Source: Bacillus sp. CH140a_4T (GTDB lineage: Bacteria > Bacillota > Bacilli > Bacillales > Bacillaceae_G). Taken from it: a stretch of DNA of 64,000 nt. Below, piece by piece: positions 17,798-28,087 of the stretch. A model generated the notes under the pieces. It saw only the letters and a program-made list of their open reading frames with translations, was not told the origin of the DNA and ran no database searches. The translations under genes were made by a program, and so were the position numbers. The DNA lies in assembly GCF_008923725.1 (NCBI RefSeq), contig NZ_WBPF01000016.1:248001-312000 (forward strand), written 5' to 3'. Each line of letters starts with the position of its first letter. The first letter of the stretch is position 1.

Positions 17798-18670
17798 TTG
17801 AAACGGTTTAAATTTTATTTCATTAGCGGTATTATGCTCGTTTTGTTAATCGTATGTAACTTCGTTGATAAGCCGATTGCGAAGGTTGGAGAAGTGAAAG
17901 ATACTGTTATGATGAAGCTGAATACGAAAGAGAGTATGGCACAGATTGATGGGCAGACGATTTATTTTAAGCAAATTGGCGAGGGAAAACCGCCTTTACT
18001 TATGCTTCACGGATTTGGTGGTTCATCTGATGGATTTAGTGATATTTATCCGGAACTTATGAAGAATCATACGATTATTGCGGTTGATATTTTAGGATTT
18101 GGGCGTTCTTCTAAGCCGGTTGATTTTCAGTATTCGTTTCCTGCGCAAGTGAATTTATATTATAAGTTAATGAAGAAACTCGGATACGATCAATTCGCAG
18201 TACTGGGTCATTCGATGGGCGGAGAGATGTCTCTAAATTTAGCGTATTTATATCCGGATGCAGTAACGCATCTCGTTTTAGCAGACTCTACAGGGATAGA
18301 GTCTTTCCAGCAAAAAGAAAGTTATGAAGTGCCGCCACTATCAACAGACTTACAAACTGTAACAGAGATTACGGATTATAATAAAAATGCAGTGAAAAAT
18401 AGTCGCGACGATAAAGAGCATTATGATCAGCTTACGAAAATGAGAGAGCGCCGCATCGCGATGGAAGCAGACAAGATTAAGGTTCCGACTTTAATTATAT
18501 GGGGACGACACGATAAGAGCGTTTCTTGGGAAAATGGTGAACTGTATCATGAGCTATTTGCAAATAGTACGTTCCATATCATTGAAAAAGGATACCACGC
18601 ACCGTTTCGCCAGGAGCCAATCGAATTTATGGAATATGTACAAGCGTTCTTCGCGAAGAATCCACAATAA
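17798..18670 (+). CDS. Alpha/beta hydrolase, membrane-anchored
   Basis: 290 residues. An N-terminal hydrophobic helix (FYFISGIMLVLLIVCNFV) anchors it or acts as a signal. The fold shows LLMLHGFGGSSDG (oxyanion region), the nucleophile elbow GHSMGGEMS, Asp in IIWGRHDKS and the catalytic His in EKGYHAPF. Translation starts at TTG behind AGAAAGGAGACGGGAAT. It is preceded by a repressible promoter with two palindromic operators, so it is probably induced by a specific small molecule. Esterase, lipase or C-C hydrolase cannot be told apart. Confidence 0.85.
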   Translation: MKRFKFYFISGIMLVLLIVCNFVDKPIAKVGEVKDTVMMKLNTKESMAQIDGQTIYFKQIGEGKPPLLMLHGFGGSSDGFSDIYPELMKNHTIIAVDILGFGRSSKPVDFQYSFPAQVNLYYKLMKKLGYDQFAVLGHSMGGEMSLNLAYLYPDAVTHLVLADSTGIESFQQKESYEVPPLSTDLQTVTEITDYNKNAVKNSRDDKEHYDQLTKMRERRIAMEADKIKVPTLIIWGRHDKSVSWENGELYHELFANSTFHIIEKGYHAPFRQEPIEFMEYVQAFFAKNPQ

Positions 18671-18746
18671 ATTTTAAGCATAAATCCACTTCTTTCCTCA
18701 TACAGTGAAACTAATAAGGCTTGTCTAAGGAAGGGAATGAAGTTAA

Positions 18747-18947
18747 GTGGAAACTTTACCATGGTGGGTGTATCTTGTAATCGTAGGGATCGTATTAAGT
18801 GGCTACATGGTTTTATATACTTCAAAAAAAGAACAAGATATGGATAATGAGTTTATCGAAAAAGAAGGCGAAGTATATATGAAGCGTTTAGAAGAAGAGC
18901 GAGAGAAGCGTAATCAGAGTAGTGATAAAGATTCGGTTTTATTATAA
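18747..18947 (+). CDS. yhaL: YhaL-like small membrane protein (sporulation YhaL family)
   Basis: 66 residues: one transmembrane helix (WVYLVIVGIVLSGYMVLYTS) followed by a charged tail (NEFIEKEGEVYMKRLEEERE). This layout matches YhaL, which in B. subtilis also lies in the yha-prsA region and is linked to sporulation. GGAAGGGAATGAAGTTAA precedes the start. A strong terminator follows. Confidence 0.75.
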   Translation: METLPWWVYLVIVGIVLSGYMVLYTSKKEQDMDNEFIEKEGEVYMKRLEEEREKRNQSSDKDSVLL

Positions 18948-18956
18948 TTAGAGAAG

Positions 18957-18988
18957 AGTGGATAACGTATTGTTATCCACTTTTTTAT
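18957..18988 (+). terminator. Terminator after yhaL
   Basis: GTGGATAAC pairs perfectly with GTTATCCAC, followed by TTTTTT. Confidence 0.88.
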
Positions 18989-18990
18989 TT

Positions 18991-19110
18991 CCTAAAATAT
19001 ATCAACGATTTTTCAAATATATCGAACGCAACTTGGAATATATCAACGTTTTTTTCAATATATCAACGATTCGACATGAGATATCGACTTACCGACACAA
19101 TACGACAATG
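18991..19110 (+). repeat. Degenerate ~20-bp tandem repeat, copy A
   Basis: Five to six imperfect units built on AATATATCAACG plus a variable tail of 8-10 bases, ending in AGATATCGACTTACCGACAC and AATACGAC. The reverse complement of 49071-49184 has the same units and the same end (AGATATATCGACTTATCGAC). It starts right after the yhaL terminator. Probably a B. cereus-group dispersed intergenic repeat. Confidence 0.7.
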
Positions 19111-19300
19111 TTGAGAAGCACGATTATTGTTCGGGAAATTATTATAGAAGAAAAGTATATAAAACCAGCGTGATATAAAGTATGAAATTGCACCATTTTG
19201 ATATGTAACGCAAAAGTTGCACCACCTACGCAACGACAACTAGCTTTACTCTTCATCAGTTATTTGCCCATACTAGACGTAGAGAGGTGATAAACACAGT

Positions 19301-19750
19301 ATGATTTTTAGTGAACGTTTAAAAGAAGAACGAGAAAAACGAAATTGGTCGCAAAATGATTTGGCTGAAAAAATTCATGTAAGTAGGCAATCTGTTTCGA
19401 AATGGGAGACGGGAAAGAACTATCCGAGCATTGAAATTATTATTCATTTAAGCGATCTGTTCGGTATTACGATTGATGAACTACTAAGGAGTGACGAAGA
19501 GTTGACACAAAAAGTAATTAACGATAGCAAACAATTAGCATATCCAAAATGGAAGGTGTTTTTCGATAGTCTCTTTATGATGGGCGTGTTTTTGTTTCTT
19601 ACCAAAATTGTTGTATGGACATTAAATAAGTTTGCAGGAGCGAGCATTACAATTTTAGCGGATGCGCCGTATGTAATGAACTTTTTACCTCTCATATTAA
19701 TGGTTATAGGTGGCACGGCTTCTGATAAGTTGAAGAAAATATATAAATAG
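19301..19750 (+). CDS. XRE-family regulator with C-terminal membrane helices
   Basis: 149 residues. The N-terminal helix-turn-helix (ERLKEEREKRNWSQNDLAEK, VSRQSVSKWETGKNYPSIE) is of the Xre/Cro type and is followed by LFGITIDELLRSDEE. Two hydrophobic helices occupy residues 85-145 (FFDSLFMMGVFLFLTKIVVW, VMNFLPLILMVIGGTA), so the regulator is probably membrane-bound. GAGAGGTGATAAACACAGT precedes the ATG. No partner gene is adjacent, and targets are unknown. Confidence 0.82.
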   Translation: MIFSERLKEEREKRNWSQNDLAEKIHVSRQSVSKWETGKNYPSIEIIIHLSDLFGITIDELLRSDEELTQKVINDSKQLAYPKWKVFFDSLFMMGVFLFLTKIVVWTLNKFAGASITILADAPYVMNFLPLILMVIGGTASDKLKKIYK

Positions 19751-19847
19751 AGGAAAGATTTGAAAGAAATCCCCTGCACTAGCTGTTCTTTTCACTTAAA
19801 TTGTGTACTATAAAGGATAGGATGACATAAAGAAGGGGACATTTAGA

Positions 19848-20408
19848 ATGGAATTTCATGAGCAAAAGATTTTGCCGGCAGTGAGGCAAATTAAAGATTT
19901 GGAAAAGCTATTACATAGTTCGTATGAGTATATTGTTATTTTAGATATTCATGTTGGTCAATTGAAGAGTGTTATATCACTTGCGAAGCAATATTGTAAG
20001 AAGGTGTTTTTACATGTTGATTTGATCCATGGATTACAAAGTGATGGGCATGCGACGGAGTATTTATGCCAGGAATTTAGACCATACGGGTTACTTTCGA
20101 CAAAGGCGAGCGTAATTATGAAGGCGAAGCAAAAAGGTGTTGTGGCAATTCAGCGTATCTTTTTAATCGATTCGAGTGCAATGGAGAAGAGTTGCAATCT
20201 GTTAGAAAAGACGAAGCCAGATTATATAGAGGTGCTTCCAGGAGCAATGACGGACATTATCGCTGAAGTGAAAGAGCGTACTGGTGTACCGATTTTGGCG
20301 GGTGGTTTTATTCGTACAGTTGATGATGTGGAGAAAGCGTTAAATGCTGGTGCGACAGCAATTACGACATCAAAACGCGAACTATGGAAACATTACCAAA
20401 AAAAGTGA
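19848..20408 (+). CDS. glpP: GlpP, glycerol-3-phosphate-responsive antiterminator
   Basis: 186 residues, the normal GlpP length, with a TIM-barrel-like pattern ending in VPILAGGFIRTVDDVEKALN and AGATAITTSKRELW, a phosphate-binding region. With bound glycerol-3-phosphate, GlpP binds the leader RNAs of glpFK and glpD and prevents early termination. It lies directly upstream of glpF, as in B. subtilis. GAAGGGGACATTTAGA precedes the ATG. No terminator separates it from the glpF promoter region. Confidence 0.93.
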   Translation: MEFHEQKILPAVRQIKDLEKLLHSSYEYIVILDIHVGQLKSVISLAKQYCKKVFLHVDLIHGLQSDGHATEYLCQEFRPYGLLSTKASVIMKAKQKGVVAIQRIFLIDSSAMEKSCNLLEKTKPDYIEVLPGAMTDIIAEVKERTGVPILAGGFIRTVDDVEKALNAGATAITTSKRELWKHYQKK

Positions 20409-20429
20409 CGAAAATGTGAAAAAATTCTG

Positions 20430-20458
20430 TTGACACCGCTTTCATGAGAGGTTAACAT
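20430..20458 (+). promoter_or_regulatory. glpFK sigma-A promoter with overlapping cre site
   Basis: TTGACA (20430-20435), 17-bp spacer, TAACAT (20453-20458). TGACACCGCTTTCA (20431-20444) on the opposite strand reads TGAAAGCGGTGTCA, a full match to the CcpA cre consensus TGWAANCGNTNWCA. CcpA would block the -35 box when preferred sugars are present. Confidence 0.85.
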
Positions 20459-20462
20459 TATA

Positions 20463-20503
20463 GACAAGTTAATAAACGTGACGGAGAAAAGTAGAGATCC
20501 ACA
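20463..20503 (+). promoter_or_regulatory. Conserved GlpP-binding leader element, glpF copy
   Basis: GACAAGTTAATAA, then a CGG-GAGA block, just before the terminator stem. The glpD leader has the same GACAAGTTAATAA at the same place (22985). A shared RNA element upstream of both terminators is what GlpP antitermination predicts. Confidence 0.7.
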
Positions 20504-20563
20504 TTTCATTGTTTCTATATAAACTTATATAGAAGCGTGCAAAGCTGTGGGTCTTTTTCTTTT
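20494..20563 (+). terminator. Regulated leader terminator of glpFK
   Basis: AGATCCACA pairs with TGTGGGTCT, with an inner hairpin TCTATAT/ATATAGA, followed by TTTTTCTTTT. It lies between the promoter and glpF and is the expected target of GlpP. Confidence 0.85.
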
Positions 20564-20590
20564 GACAAAAACGAATGGCCATTCATTTTA
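20562..20590 (+). promoter_or_regulatory. Possible internal promoter with 12-bp palindrome
   Basis: TTGACA (20562-20567) follows the terminator, and the perfect palindrome GAATGGCCATTC (20573-20584) fills the spacer; the -10 (ATTTTA) is weak. A cre-like GGAAGCGTTTAAA lies at 20604. This could be a second, TetR-type-controlled promoter for glpF. Confidence 0.4.
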
Positions 20591-20636
20591 CCTCTATCAC
20601 ATTTGGAAGCGTTTAAATTGATTGTGGAGGGATACT

Positions 20637-22962
<2,326 letters not shown>

Positions 22963-22984
22963 TCATAAACAGTGTTATAATGAT

Positions 22985-23023
22985 GACAAGTTAATAATTC
23001 GGTAGGAGATTTGGAGAGACCAC
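22985..23023 (+). promoter_or_regulatory. Conserved GlpP-binding leader element, glpD copy
   Basis: GACAAGTTAATAATTCGG then GGAGA, matching the glpF leader. A TATAAT at 22976-22981 just upstream suggests a separate glpD promoter inside the end of the glpK region, although its -35 is weak. Confidence 0.65.
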
Positions 23024-23072
23024 AACACGCTATAGAGGCGAAATCTATAGCGGAGTTCGTGGTCTCTTTTTT
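23015..23072 (+). terminator. Regulated leader terminator of glpD
   Basis: AGAGACCACAA pairs with TTCGTGGTCTCT around an inner perfect hairpin CGCTATAGA/TCTATAGCG, then six T. It lies 24 bp before the glpD start and is the second expected GlpP target. Confidence 0.88.
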
Positions 23073-23095
23073 CGTTATCAAAGGGAGGAATTACC

Positions 23096-24778
23096 ATGAA
23101 ATTTTCAAGTAAACAACGTAAAGACGTATTAAACGGAGTAAATAAACAAGAGTTAGATGTGATCGTAATTGGTGGAGGTATTACTGGTTCTGGTATTGCA
23201 TTAGATGGAGCAACACGCGGATTATCAACAATTGTGTTTGAAATGCAGGACTTTGCAGCAGGTACATCAAGTCGTTCAACGAAGCTTGTACACGGTGGTC
23301 TACGTTATTTAAAACAACTTGAAGTGAAAATGGTAGCAGAGGTGGGGAAAGAGCGTGCGATCGTATATGAGAACGGTCCCCATGTAACAACACCAGAGTG
23401 GATGTTACTTCCGTTCCATACAGGCGGTACGTTCGGATCATTCAGTACATCAATTGGTCTTCGTGTATATGACTTCTTAGCAGGCGTAAAACGAAGTGAG
23501 CGCAGAAAAATGTTTAACCGTGAAGAAACATTAAACAAAGAGCCTCTTGTAAAAAAAGAAGGATTAAAAGGCGGCGGTTACTACGTAGAATATCGTACAG
23601 ACGATGCGCGTCTTACAATTGAAGTAATGAAAGAAGCAATTGAACACGGTGCGAAAGCTGTTAACTACGCAAAAGTAGACGGTTTCTTATATAAAGATGG
23701 AAAAGTATGCGGTGTACGTGTAATCGATTTACTTGATGGAGAAATGTATGAAGTGTACGGTAAGAAAATTGTAAACGCAGCTGGTCCTTGGGTAGATACA
23801 CTTCGTGAAAAAGATAACTCGAAAAAAGGGAAAGTACTTCAGTTATCAAAAGGTGTGCATTTAGTAATTGACCAAAAACGTTTCCCATTAGGGCAAGCAA
23901 TTTACTTCGATACACCAGATAAACGTATGGTGTTCGCGATTCCTCGCGGCGGAAAAACATACGTAGGTACAACAGATACGTTCTATGATAAAGACGCAGC
24001 TGTACCACACATGACAACAGAAGATCGCACATACATCATTAATGCGATTAACTACATGTTCCCAAGTGTGAAAATCACAGAAAAAGATGTGGAGTCAAGC
24101 TGGGCTGGTGTACGTCCGTTAATTTATGAAGAAGGTAAGAATGCATCTGAAATTTCTCGTAAAGATGAAATTTGGACTTCTGAATCTGGTTTAATTACAA
24201 TCGCAGGTGGTAAATTAACAGGATACCGCAAAATGGCTGAAATGGTAGTAGACTACGTAACGAACATATTACAAAAAGAAGGTCATAGTGCATATCCGAA
24301 GAGCGACACGAAACATATGCCAATCTCTGGTGGACATGTAAGTGGTTCACACGGATTCCCAGCATTCGTTGCGAAAAAAGCAGACGAGGGTACGAAATCT
24401 GGTTTAACGAAAGCACAAGCAGAAGAATTTGCGAAATTCTACGGCTCTAACGTAGACGTACTATTCGACTTAGCGGAAAAACATAAAGACGAAGCGAAAG
24501 AATACAACATGCCGCTAGACGTTCTAATCCCACTTGTATACGCAATGGATTACGAAATGACAGCAAAACCAGTTGACTTCTTCGTACGCCGTAGAGGCGC
24601 TGTATTCTTCAACATCCACTGGGTATATGAGTGGAAAGAAGCAGTAATCAACTACATGGCTGCGAAACTAGGCTGGAGCAAAGAAGAGCAAATGAAATAC
24701 ACAGCTGAATTAGAAAAAGCATTAACAGATGCTGTCATTCCTGTAGATCAACAAGAGCAGGCAGCTGCGTTAGCGTAA
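23096..24778 (+). CDS. glpD: GlpD, aerobic glycerol-3-phosphate dehydrogenase
   Basis: 560 residues. FAD binding at DVIVIGGGITGSGIALDGAT (about residues 21-40), then SSRSTKLVHGGLRYLKQ, and GGKLTGYRKMAEMVVDYV near residue 380, all standard GlpD motifs. The enzyme oxidises glycerol-3-phosphate to dihydroxyacetone phosphate at the membrane and passes electrons to quinone. AAAGGGAGGAATTACC precedes the ATG. Its own leader terminator allows GlpP control separate from glpFK. Confidence 0.96.
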   Translation: MKFSSKQRKDVLNGVNKQELDVIVIGGGITGSGIALDGATRGLSTIVFEMQDFAAGTSSRSTKLVHGGLRYLKQLEVKMVAEVGKERAIVYENGPHVTTPEWMLLPFHTGGTFGSFSTSIGLRVYDFLAGVKRSERRKMFNREETLNKEPLVKKEGLKGGGYYVEYRTDDARLTIEVMKEAIEHGAKAVNYAKVDGFLYKDGKVCGVRVIDLLDGEMYEVYGKKIVNAAGPWVDTLREKDNSKKGKVLQLSKGVHLVIDQKRFPLGQAIYFDTPDKRMVFAIPRGGKTYVGTTDTFYDKDAAVPHMTTEDRTYIINAINYMFPSVKITEKDVESSWAGVRPLIYEEGKNASEISRKDEIWTSESGLITIAGGKLTGYRKMAEMVVDYVTNILQKEGHSAYPKSDTKHMPISGGHVSGSHGFPAFVAKKADEGTKSGLTKAQAEEFAKFYGSNVDVLFDLAEKHKDEAKEYNMPLDVLIPLVYAMDYEMTAKPVDFFVRRRGAVFFNIHWVYEWKEAVINYMAAKLGWSKEEQMKYTAELEKALTDAVIPVDQQEQAAALA

Positions 24779-24785
24779 AATAGAG

Positions 24786-24820
24786 AACCACCTGAAGGGG
24801 AGCCTTTAGGTGGTTTTTTT
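24786..24820 (+). terminator. Terminator after glpD
   Basis: AACCACCT pairs with AGGTGGTT (inner AAGG/CCTT), followed by seven T. Confidence 0.88.
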
Positions 24821-24936
24821 GTATGGTTTTAAATACGATGCTTGTATTTTATAACCTAAAAACCTAATATTTAGGTTATTGAGGGTATTTAGCACAATCA
24901 ATCAAAAATAAAATGAATACGAATATGAGGTGTATC

Positions 24937-25347
24937 ATGAAAAAATTAATTACTTATGATTCTGAAATCCAGATGGCATATCTTTATTTAATTCCATTCA
25001 CTTCACAGATTGAGATTGAGTCGACTGAAGAATTAGAAGAAAATCCAAAACTAAATTTAGATATAGATCAATTTGATCGTATAGTGGGGATTGAGTTTTT
25101 TGGAGAAAATGCTCGTAAATTAAAAGACTTAACAAATAGGAGTAAAATATATAAAAAGAAAACTTCAAACGATAAGGAATGCATATACTCATTTAGACTT
25201 TCTCAAGATAATTATTTGCAAAAAGTGTTATTTCATAATATCGTATTTTATTTTGCAGATAAGAAGTATGAAGAATTTATTGGTTTTGATATTATTAATC
25301 CATCTTTGTATGGACATGAAATATTAGATTCTTTAAGTGAGCGTTAG
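24937..25347 (+). CDS. DUF2283-like hypothetical protein
   Basis: 136 residues beginning MKKLITYDSEIQMAYLYLIP, with FDRIVGIEFFGENARKL: the YD.E-DMAYI-L ... D-----VGIEIL pattern of DUF2283. The start at 24937 follows TGAGGTGTATC. The C-terminal half (IYSFRLSQDNYLQKVLFHNI) is longer than a minimal DUF2283 domain. Function unknown; closed by its own terminator. Confidence 0.7.
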   Translation: MKKLITYDSEIQMAYLYLIPFTSQIEIESTEELEENPKLNLDIDQFDRIVGIEFFGENARKLKDLTNRSKIYKKKTSNDKECIYSFRLSQDNYLQKVLFHNIVFYFADKKYEEFIGFDIINPSLYGHEILDSLSER

Positions 25348-25353
25348 AAAGAA

Positions 25354-25384
25354 AGAGGACTCAATTAAATGGGTTCTCTTTTTA
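25354..25384 (+). terminator. Rho-independent terminator
   Basis: AGAGGACTC pairs with GGGTTCTCT, then TTTTT. Confidence 0.75.
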
Positions 25385-25576
25385 ATTTAGCGATGAGGGG
25401 AATCTTGACGATAGAAAACTAACACAAAACCCTTATCGCATACTTAAAGAGCGCCTTGGGAGAGAGGTGCTCTTTAGGTGAATGTATTGTAACGACTATT
25501 CGGTTTATTAGATGTAAGTTGCTGCGGCAGTGTTTTATAAAAAGCGTTATTGCCGTCCTTATTTTTTATAAATTTA

Positions 25577-25605
25577 TAAAACTTTTCCATACAGTGCGTC
25601 GTCTA
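25577..25605 (+). promoter_or_regulatory. ECF-type promoter in front of the sigma gene
   Basis: TAAAAC (25577-25582), 17-bp spacer, CGTCTA (25600-25605). This differs in one base from the B. subtilis ECF consensus TGAAAC-N16/17-CGTCTA. It lies 24 bp before the sigma start, as expected for autoregulation. Confidence 0.65.
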
Positions 25606-25628
25606 ATATATGGGAAGGAGGAAATGAT

Positions 25629-26162
25629 GTGGATGAATTAATGGTAGAAGCGTTTGAAATAGAAGATAAGGAACTACTTATCGATGAAATCATGAACAAA
25701 TATGGACAAGAAGTGCTGCAGCTTGTGTATTCATATGTGAATAATAAAGAGGTTGCTGAGGATGTAACGCAAGATATATTTGTGAAATGTTATAAATCTC
25801 TTCATACATACAAAGGGAAGTCGAATGTGAAAACGTGGTTATGGAGAATTGCGATTAATCAATGTAAGGACTATATAAAAAGTTGGTATAACAAAAAGGT
25901 GATCGTGGCAGAGGATGACTCTGCTTATATGGGGGTTCAAAATGATAGTGTCGAACAAATTGTCATTCAAAATGCGGAGGACCGTGAGCTCGCTTCTGCA
26001 GTAATGAATTTACCGATAAAATATCGAGAAGTCATTTATCTATTTTATTATGAAGAACTATCAATTAAAGAGATTGCTACGGTAATAGAAGTGAAGGAAA
26101 ACACGATAAAAACGAGACTGAAAAAAGCGAAGGAGCTTTTGAAGAAAGGATTGGAGGAATAA
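25629..26162 (+). CDS. ECF-type RNA polymerase sigma factor
   Basis: 177 residues. Region 2 reads LVYSYVNNKEVAEDVTQDIF followed by YKGKSNVKTWLWRIAINQCKD; region 4 reads LPIKYREVIYLFYYEELSIK and KENTIKTRLKKAKELLKKGL. It starts at GTG (25629) behind GGGAAGGAGGAAATGAT. It is followed after 4 bp by a PadR-like gene and then a HAAS-FtsW-like membrane protein, which takes the place of a usual anti-sigma factor. A matching ECF promoter precedes it. The regulon is unknown, probably the cell envelope. Confidence 0.9.
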   Translation: MDELMVEAFEIEDKELLIDEIMNKYGQEVLQLVYSYVNNKEVAEDVTQDIFVKCYKSLHTYKGKSNVKTWLWRIAINQCKDYIKSWYNKKVIVAEDDSAYMGVQNDSVEQIVIQNAEDRELASAVMNLPIKYREVIYLFYYEELSIKEIATVIEVKENTIKTRLKKAKELLKKGLEE

Positions 26163-26166
26163 TCAA

Positions 26167-26574
26167 ATGGAAGATCGATTAAAAGGCCTGCGAAAATCAA
26201 TGGAGAATACAACGTTTAAACATTTGAGTTTTTCTGATCAGCATCGAAAGCGGGTGCGTGAAAAAATCAATGCGTCAAACGAAAAGGAAGAGGACATCTC
26301 TTTAGCAATTTTACAGCTCCTCAGTAATGAAAAAACAGGATACGAATTGTCACAGCTACTACGAGGGAGAGGGATTCGAAAATTTGAAGGAAATGAAGGG
26401 TTTTTATATACCGTATTACATCGTCTAGAGCAGAATCGTTTTATCCAATCTAGTTGGGATCATGAAGGAGCGAAATATTATCAACTAAATGATAAAGGAA
26501 GAAAGATGCTGCGAAAGGCAGAAAAAAATGCTAAGAAGGTACAATTTATATTAAAAGGCTTAGTACAGGAGTGA
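26167..26574 (+). CDS. PadR-family transcriptional regulator
   Basis: 135 residues. A charged N-terminal extension (about 45 residues, RLKGLRKSMENTTFKHLSF) precedes the PadR winged helix: SLAILQLLSNEKTGYELSQL, FEGNEGFLYTVLHRLEQNRF and KYYQLNDKGRKML. PadR genes of this type usually lie beside genes for HAAS-domain membrane proteins, as here. The extension before the winged helix is unusual and could contact the sigma factor. Second gene of a three-gene operon. Confidence 0.85.
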   Translation: MEDRLKGLRKSMENTTFKHLSFSDQHRKRVREKINASNEKEEDISLAILQLLSNEKTGYELSQLLRGRGIRKFEGNEGFLYTVLHRLEQNRFIQSSWDHEGAKYYQLNDKGRKMLRKAEKNAKKVQFILKGLVQE

Positions 26575-26581
26575 GGAGAAA

Positions 26582-27829
26582 TTGAATAAAAAAGGGGAGC
26601 GTTTTGTAAGCGAAGTTACGAATCATATTAAATCAAAAGAAGCAAAGAGCTTCGTAGCAACCGAACTAGATTTTCATTTAAAACAGGCGAAGAACACGTG
26701 GATAGAAAAAGGCTTGAGTGAGGAAGTTGCTGAAAATAAAGCTGTGGAACAAATGGGAAGTCCGATTAAACTAGGGCAAGAACTTAACAAACTGCATAAG
26801 CCAAAGGTGGATTGGTTCTTACTTATTTTATTAGTGGCTGCTATGGGGTTAGGATTTTTACCGATAATCGCTCTTGGCCATACGAACGATTTACTAATGA
26901 ATAAAGTAGTTTTTGTGATTCTCGGCATTGCAACAGCTATTGGAATGATGCTACTTGATTATCGAAAGTTAGAGAGGTTTGGATGGCTGTTTTATACAAT
27001 CGGAGTACTTATTCTGTTAATGTTAAAATGGTTTCCGACTGGTTACGTGATTGGAGAAGCAATAATAAAAATTGGTCCCATCAAAATTGACTGTTTAATG
27101 ACGATACCATTCTTTTTTCTAGCTTGGGCTTCTTTTTTCAATAATAGTAGGTTAAAGTTTATGCATCTTCTCATGTTGTACGTATTTTCTTTATATCTAT
27201 TTTCAACTATGGTGCCAATTTTTATTTATATTACAATGATATTCGTTATGCTCTGGTGGAGTAAGTTAGGAAAGAAAACGGCATGGCTTATTACAGTTTT
27301 ACCAATTTTACCCTTTGTTATTAGGGATCTATTTTTCTGGTCTGCCGTAAAAGAATACCGGATAGCTAGAATTTTAGGGTTTGTAAACCCGGAGCATGAT
27401 CTATGGTATTTACGTTTAAAAGAGGCAATGTCGTCGGCAGGTTGGTTCGGTACATATGGAAATATAAAGTCTATCCCTGCTGCGCATACTGATTTTGTAT
27501 TCGCGAGTTTGACTTACTATTATGGATATATGCTGGCGCTAGTTCTTGGCATTATTCTTTCTCTTTTTGCAGTAAGAATAATGAACATAGCTTATATAAT
27601 AAATGATGGTTATGGTAAATTGCTCCTCGTTGGCGGAGTGACTCTTTTTATAATCCATTTTATTTGTAACGTTGGCATGATTTTAGGATTATTACCGCGT
27701 ACTTCTATATCATTACCTTTTATTAGTTATGGATTAGTACCAACTCTATTTCATGCATTTATAATGGGGATTGTGCTGAGTGTATATAGGCGTAAAGATA
27801 TATCGTTTAGAATGAGAAAAATACCTTGA
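26582..27829 (+). CDS. HAAS domain fused to an FtsW/RodA-like (SEDS) membrane protein
   Basis: 415 residues. Residues 1-75 form a helical HAAS-type domain (FVSEVTNHIKSKEAKSFVAT, AVEQMGSPIKLGQELNKLHK), normally coupled to PadR. The rest has about ten membrane helices with SEDS landmarks: the AAHTDFVFASLTYYYGY loop holding the likely catalytic Asp, and GLLPRTSISLPFISYGLVPT. The usual Glu pair after the DF-FA motif (often GEE) is replaced by Tyr residues, so polymerase activity is uncertain. Starts at TTG after GTGAGGAGAAA. It could sense envelope state and restrain the sigma factor; this is inferred. Confidence 0.82.
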   Translation: MNKKGERFVSEVTNHIKSKEAKSFVATELDFHLKQAKNTWIEKGLSEEVAENKAVEQMGSPIKLGQELNKLHKPKVDWFLLILLVAAMGLGFLPIIALGHTNDLLMNKVVFVILGIATAIGMMLLDYRKLERFGWLFYTIGVLILLMLKWFPTGYVIGEAIIKIGPIKIDCLMTIPFFFLAWASFFNNSRLKFMHLLMLYVFSLYLFSTMVPIFIYITMIFVMLWWSKLGKKTAWLITVLPILPFVIRDLFFWSAVKEYRIARILGFVNPEHDLWYLRLKEAMSSAGWFGTYGNIKSIPAAHTDFVFASLTYYYGYMLALVLGIILSLFAVRIMNIAYIINDGYGKLLLVGGVTLFIIHFICNVGMILGLLPRTSISLPFISYGLVPTLFHAFIMGIVLSVYRRKDISFRMRKIP

Positions 27830-27874
27830 TGATTTAACATACACCCCGAAAATGGGACGTACATCAAAACACCT

Positions 27875-27922
27875 AAACCATCTGTTCTCTATATTCTTTA
27901 GAGGAAAGGTGGTTTTATTTTT
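27875..27922 (+). terminator. Terminator of the sigma-PadR-SEDS operon
   Basis: AAACCATCT pairs with AGGTGGTTT and inner TCTCTA with TAGAGGA, followed by TTATTTTTC. Confidence 0.7.
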
Positions 27923-28087
27923 CTCGAATTCGCACAGCTTTTCTATACCTATAATGTAACGGTTCTAACTTAGTGATAAAATTCATAATATCTTCAAAAA
28001 ATTACCATTCAGTCTCTATATAGATATTAGGTCATTATGCTATGATATATTCGTAATTAACGAAATAATAAGAAAGAAGGGGTTGTT

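Noticed and set aside
18958..19173. 71-residue frame after yhaL
   Set aside because: It starts inside the yhaL terminator and reads through the degenerate tandem repeat; no ribosome site.
25456..25641. 61-residue frame before the sigma gene
   Set aside because: No ribosome site, crosses the ECF promoter and overlaps the true sigma start.
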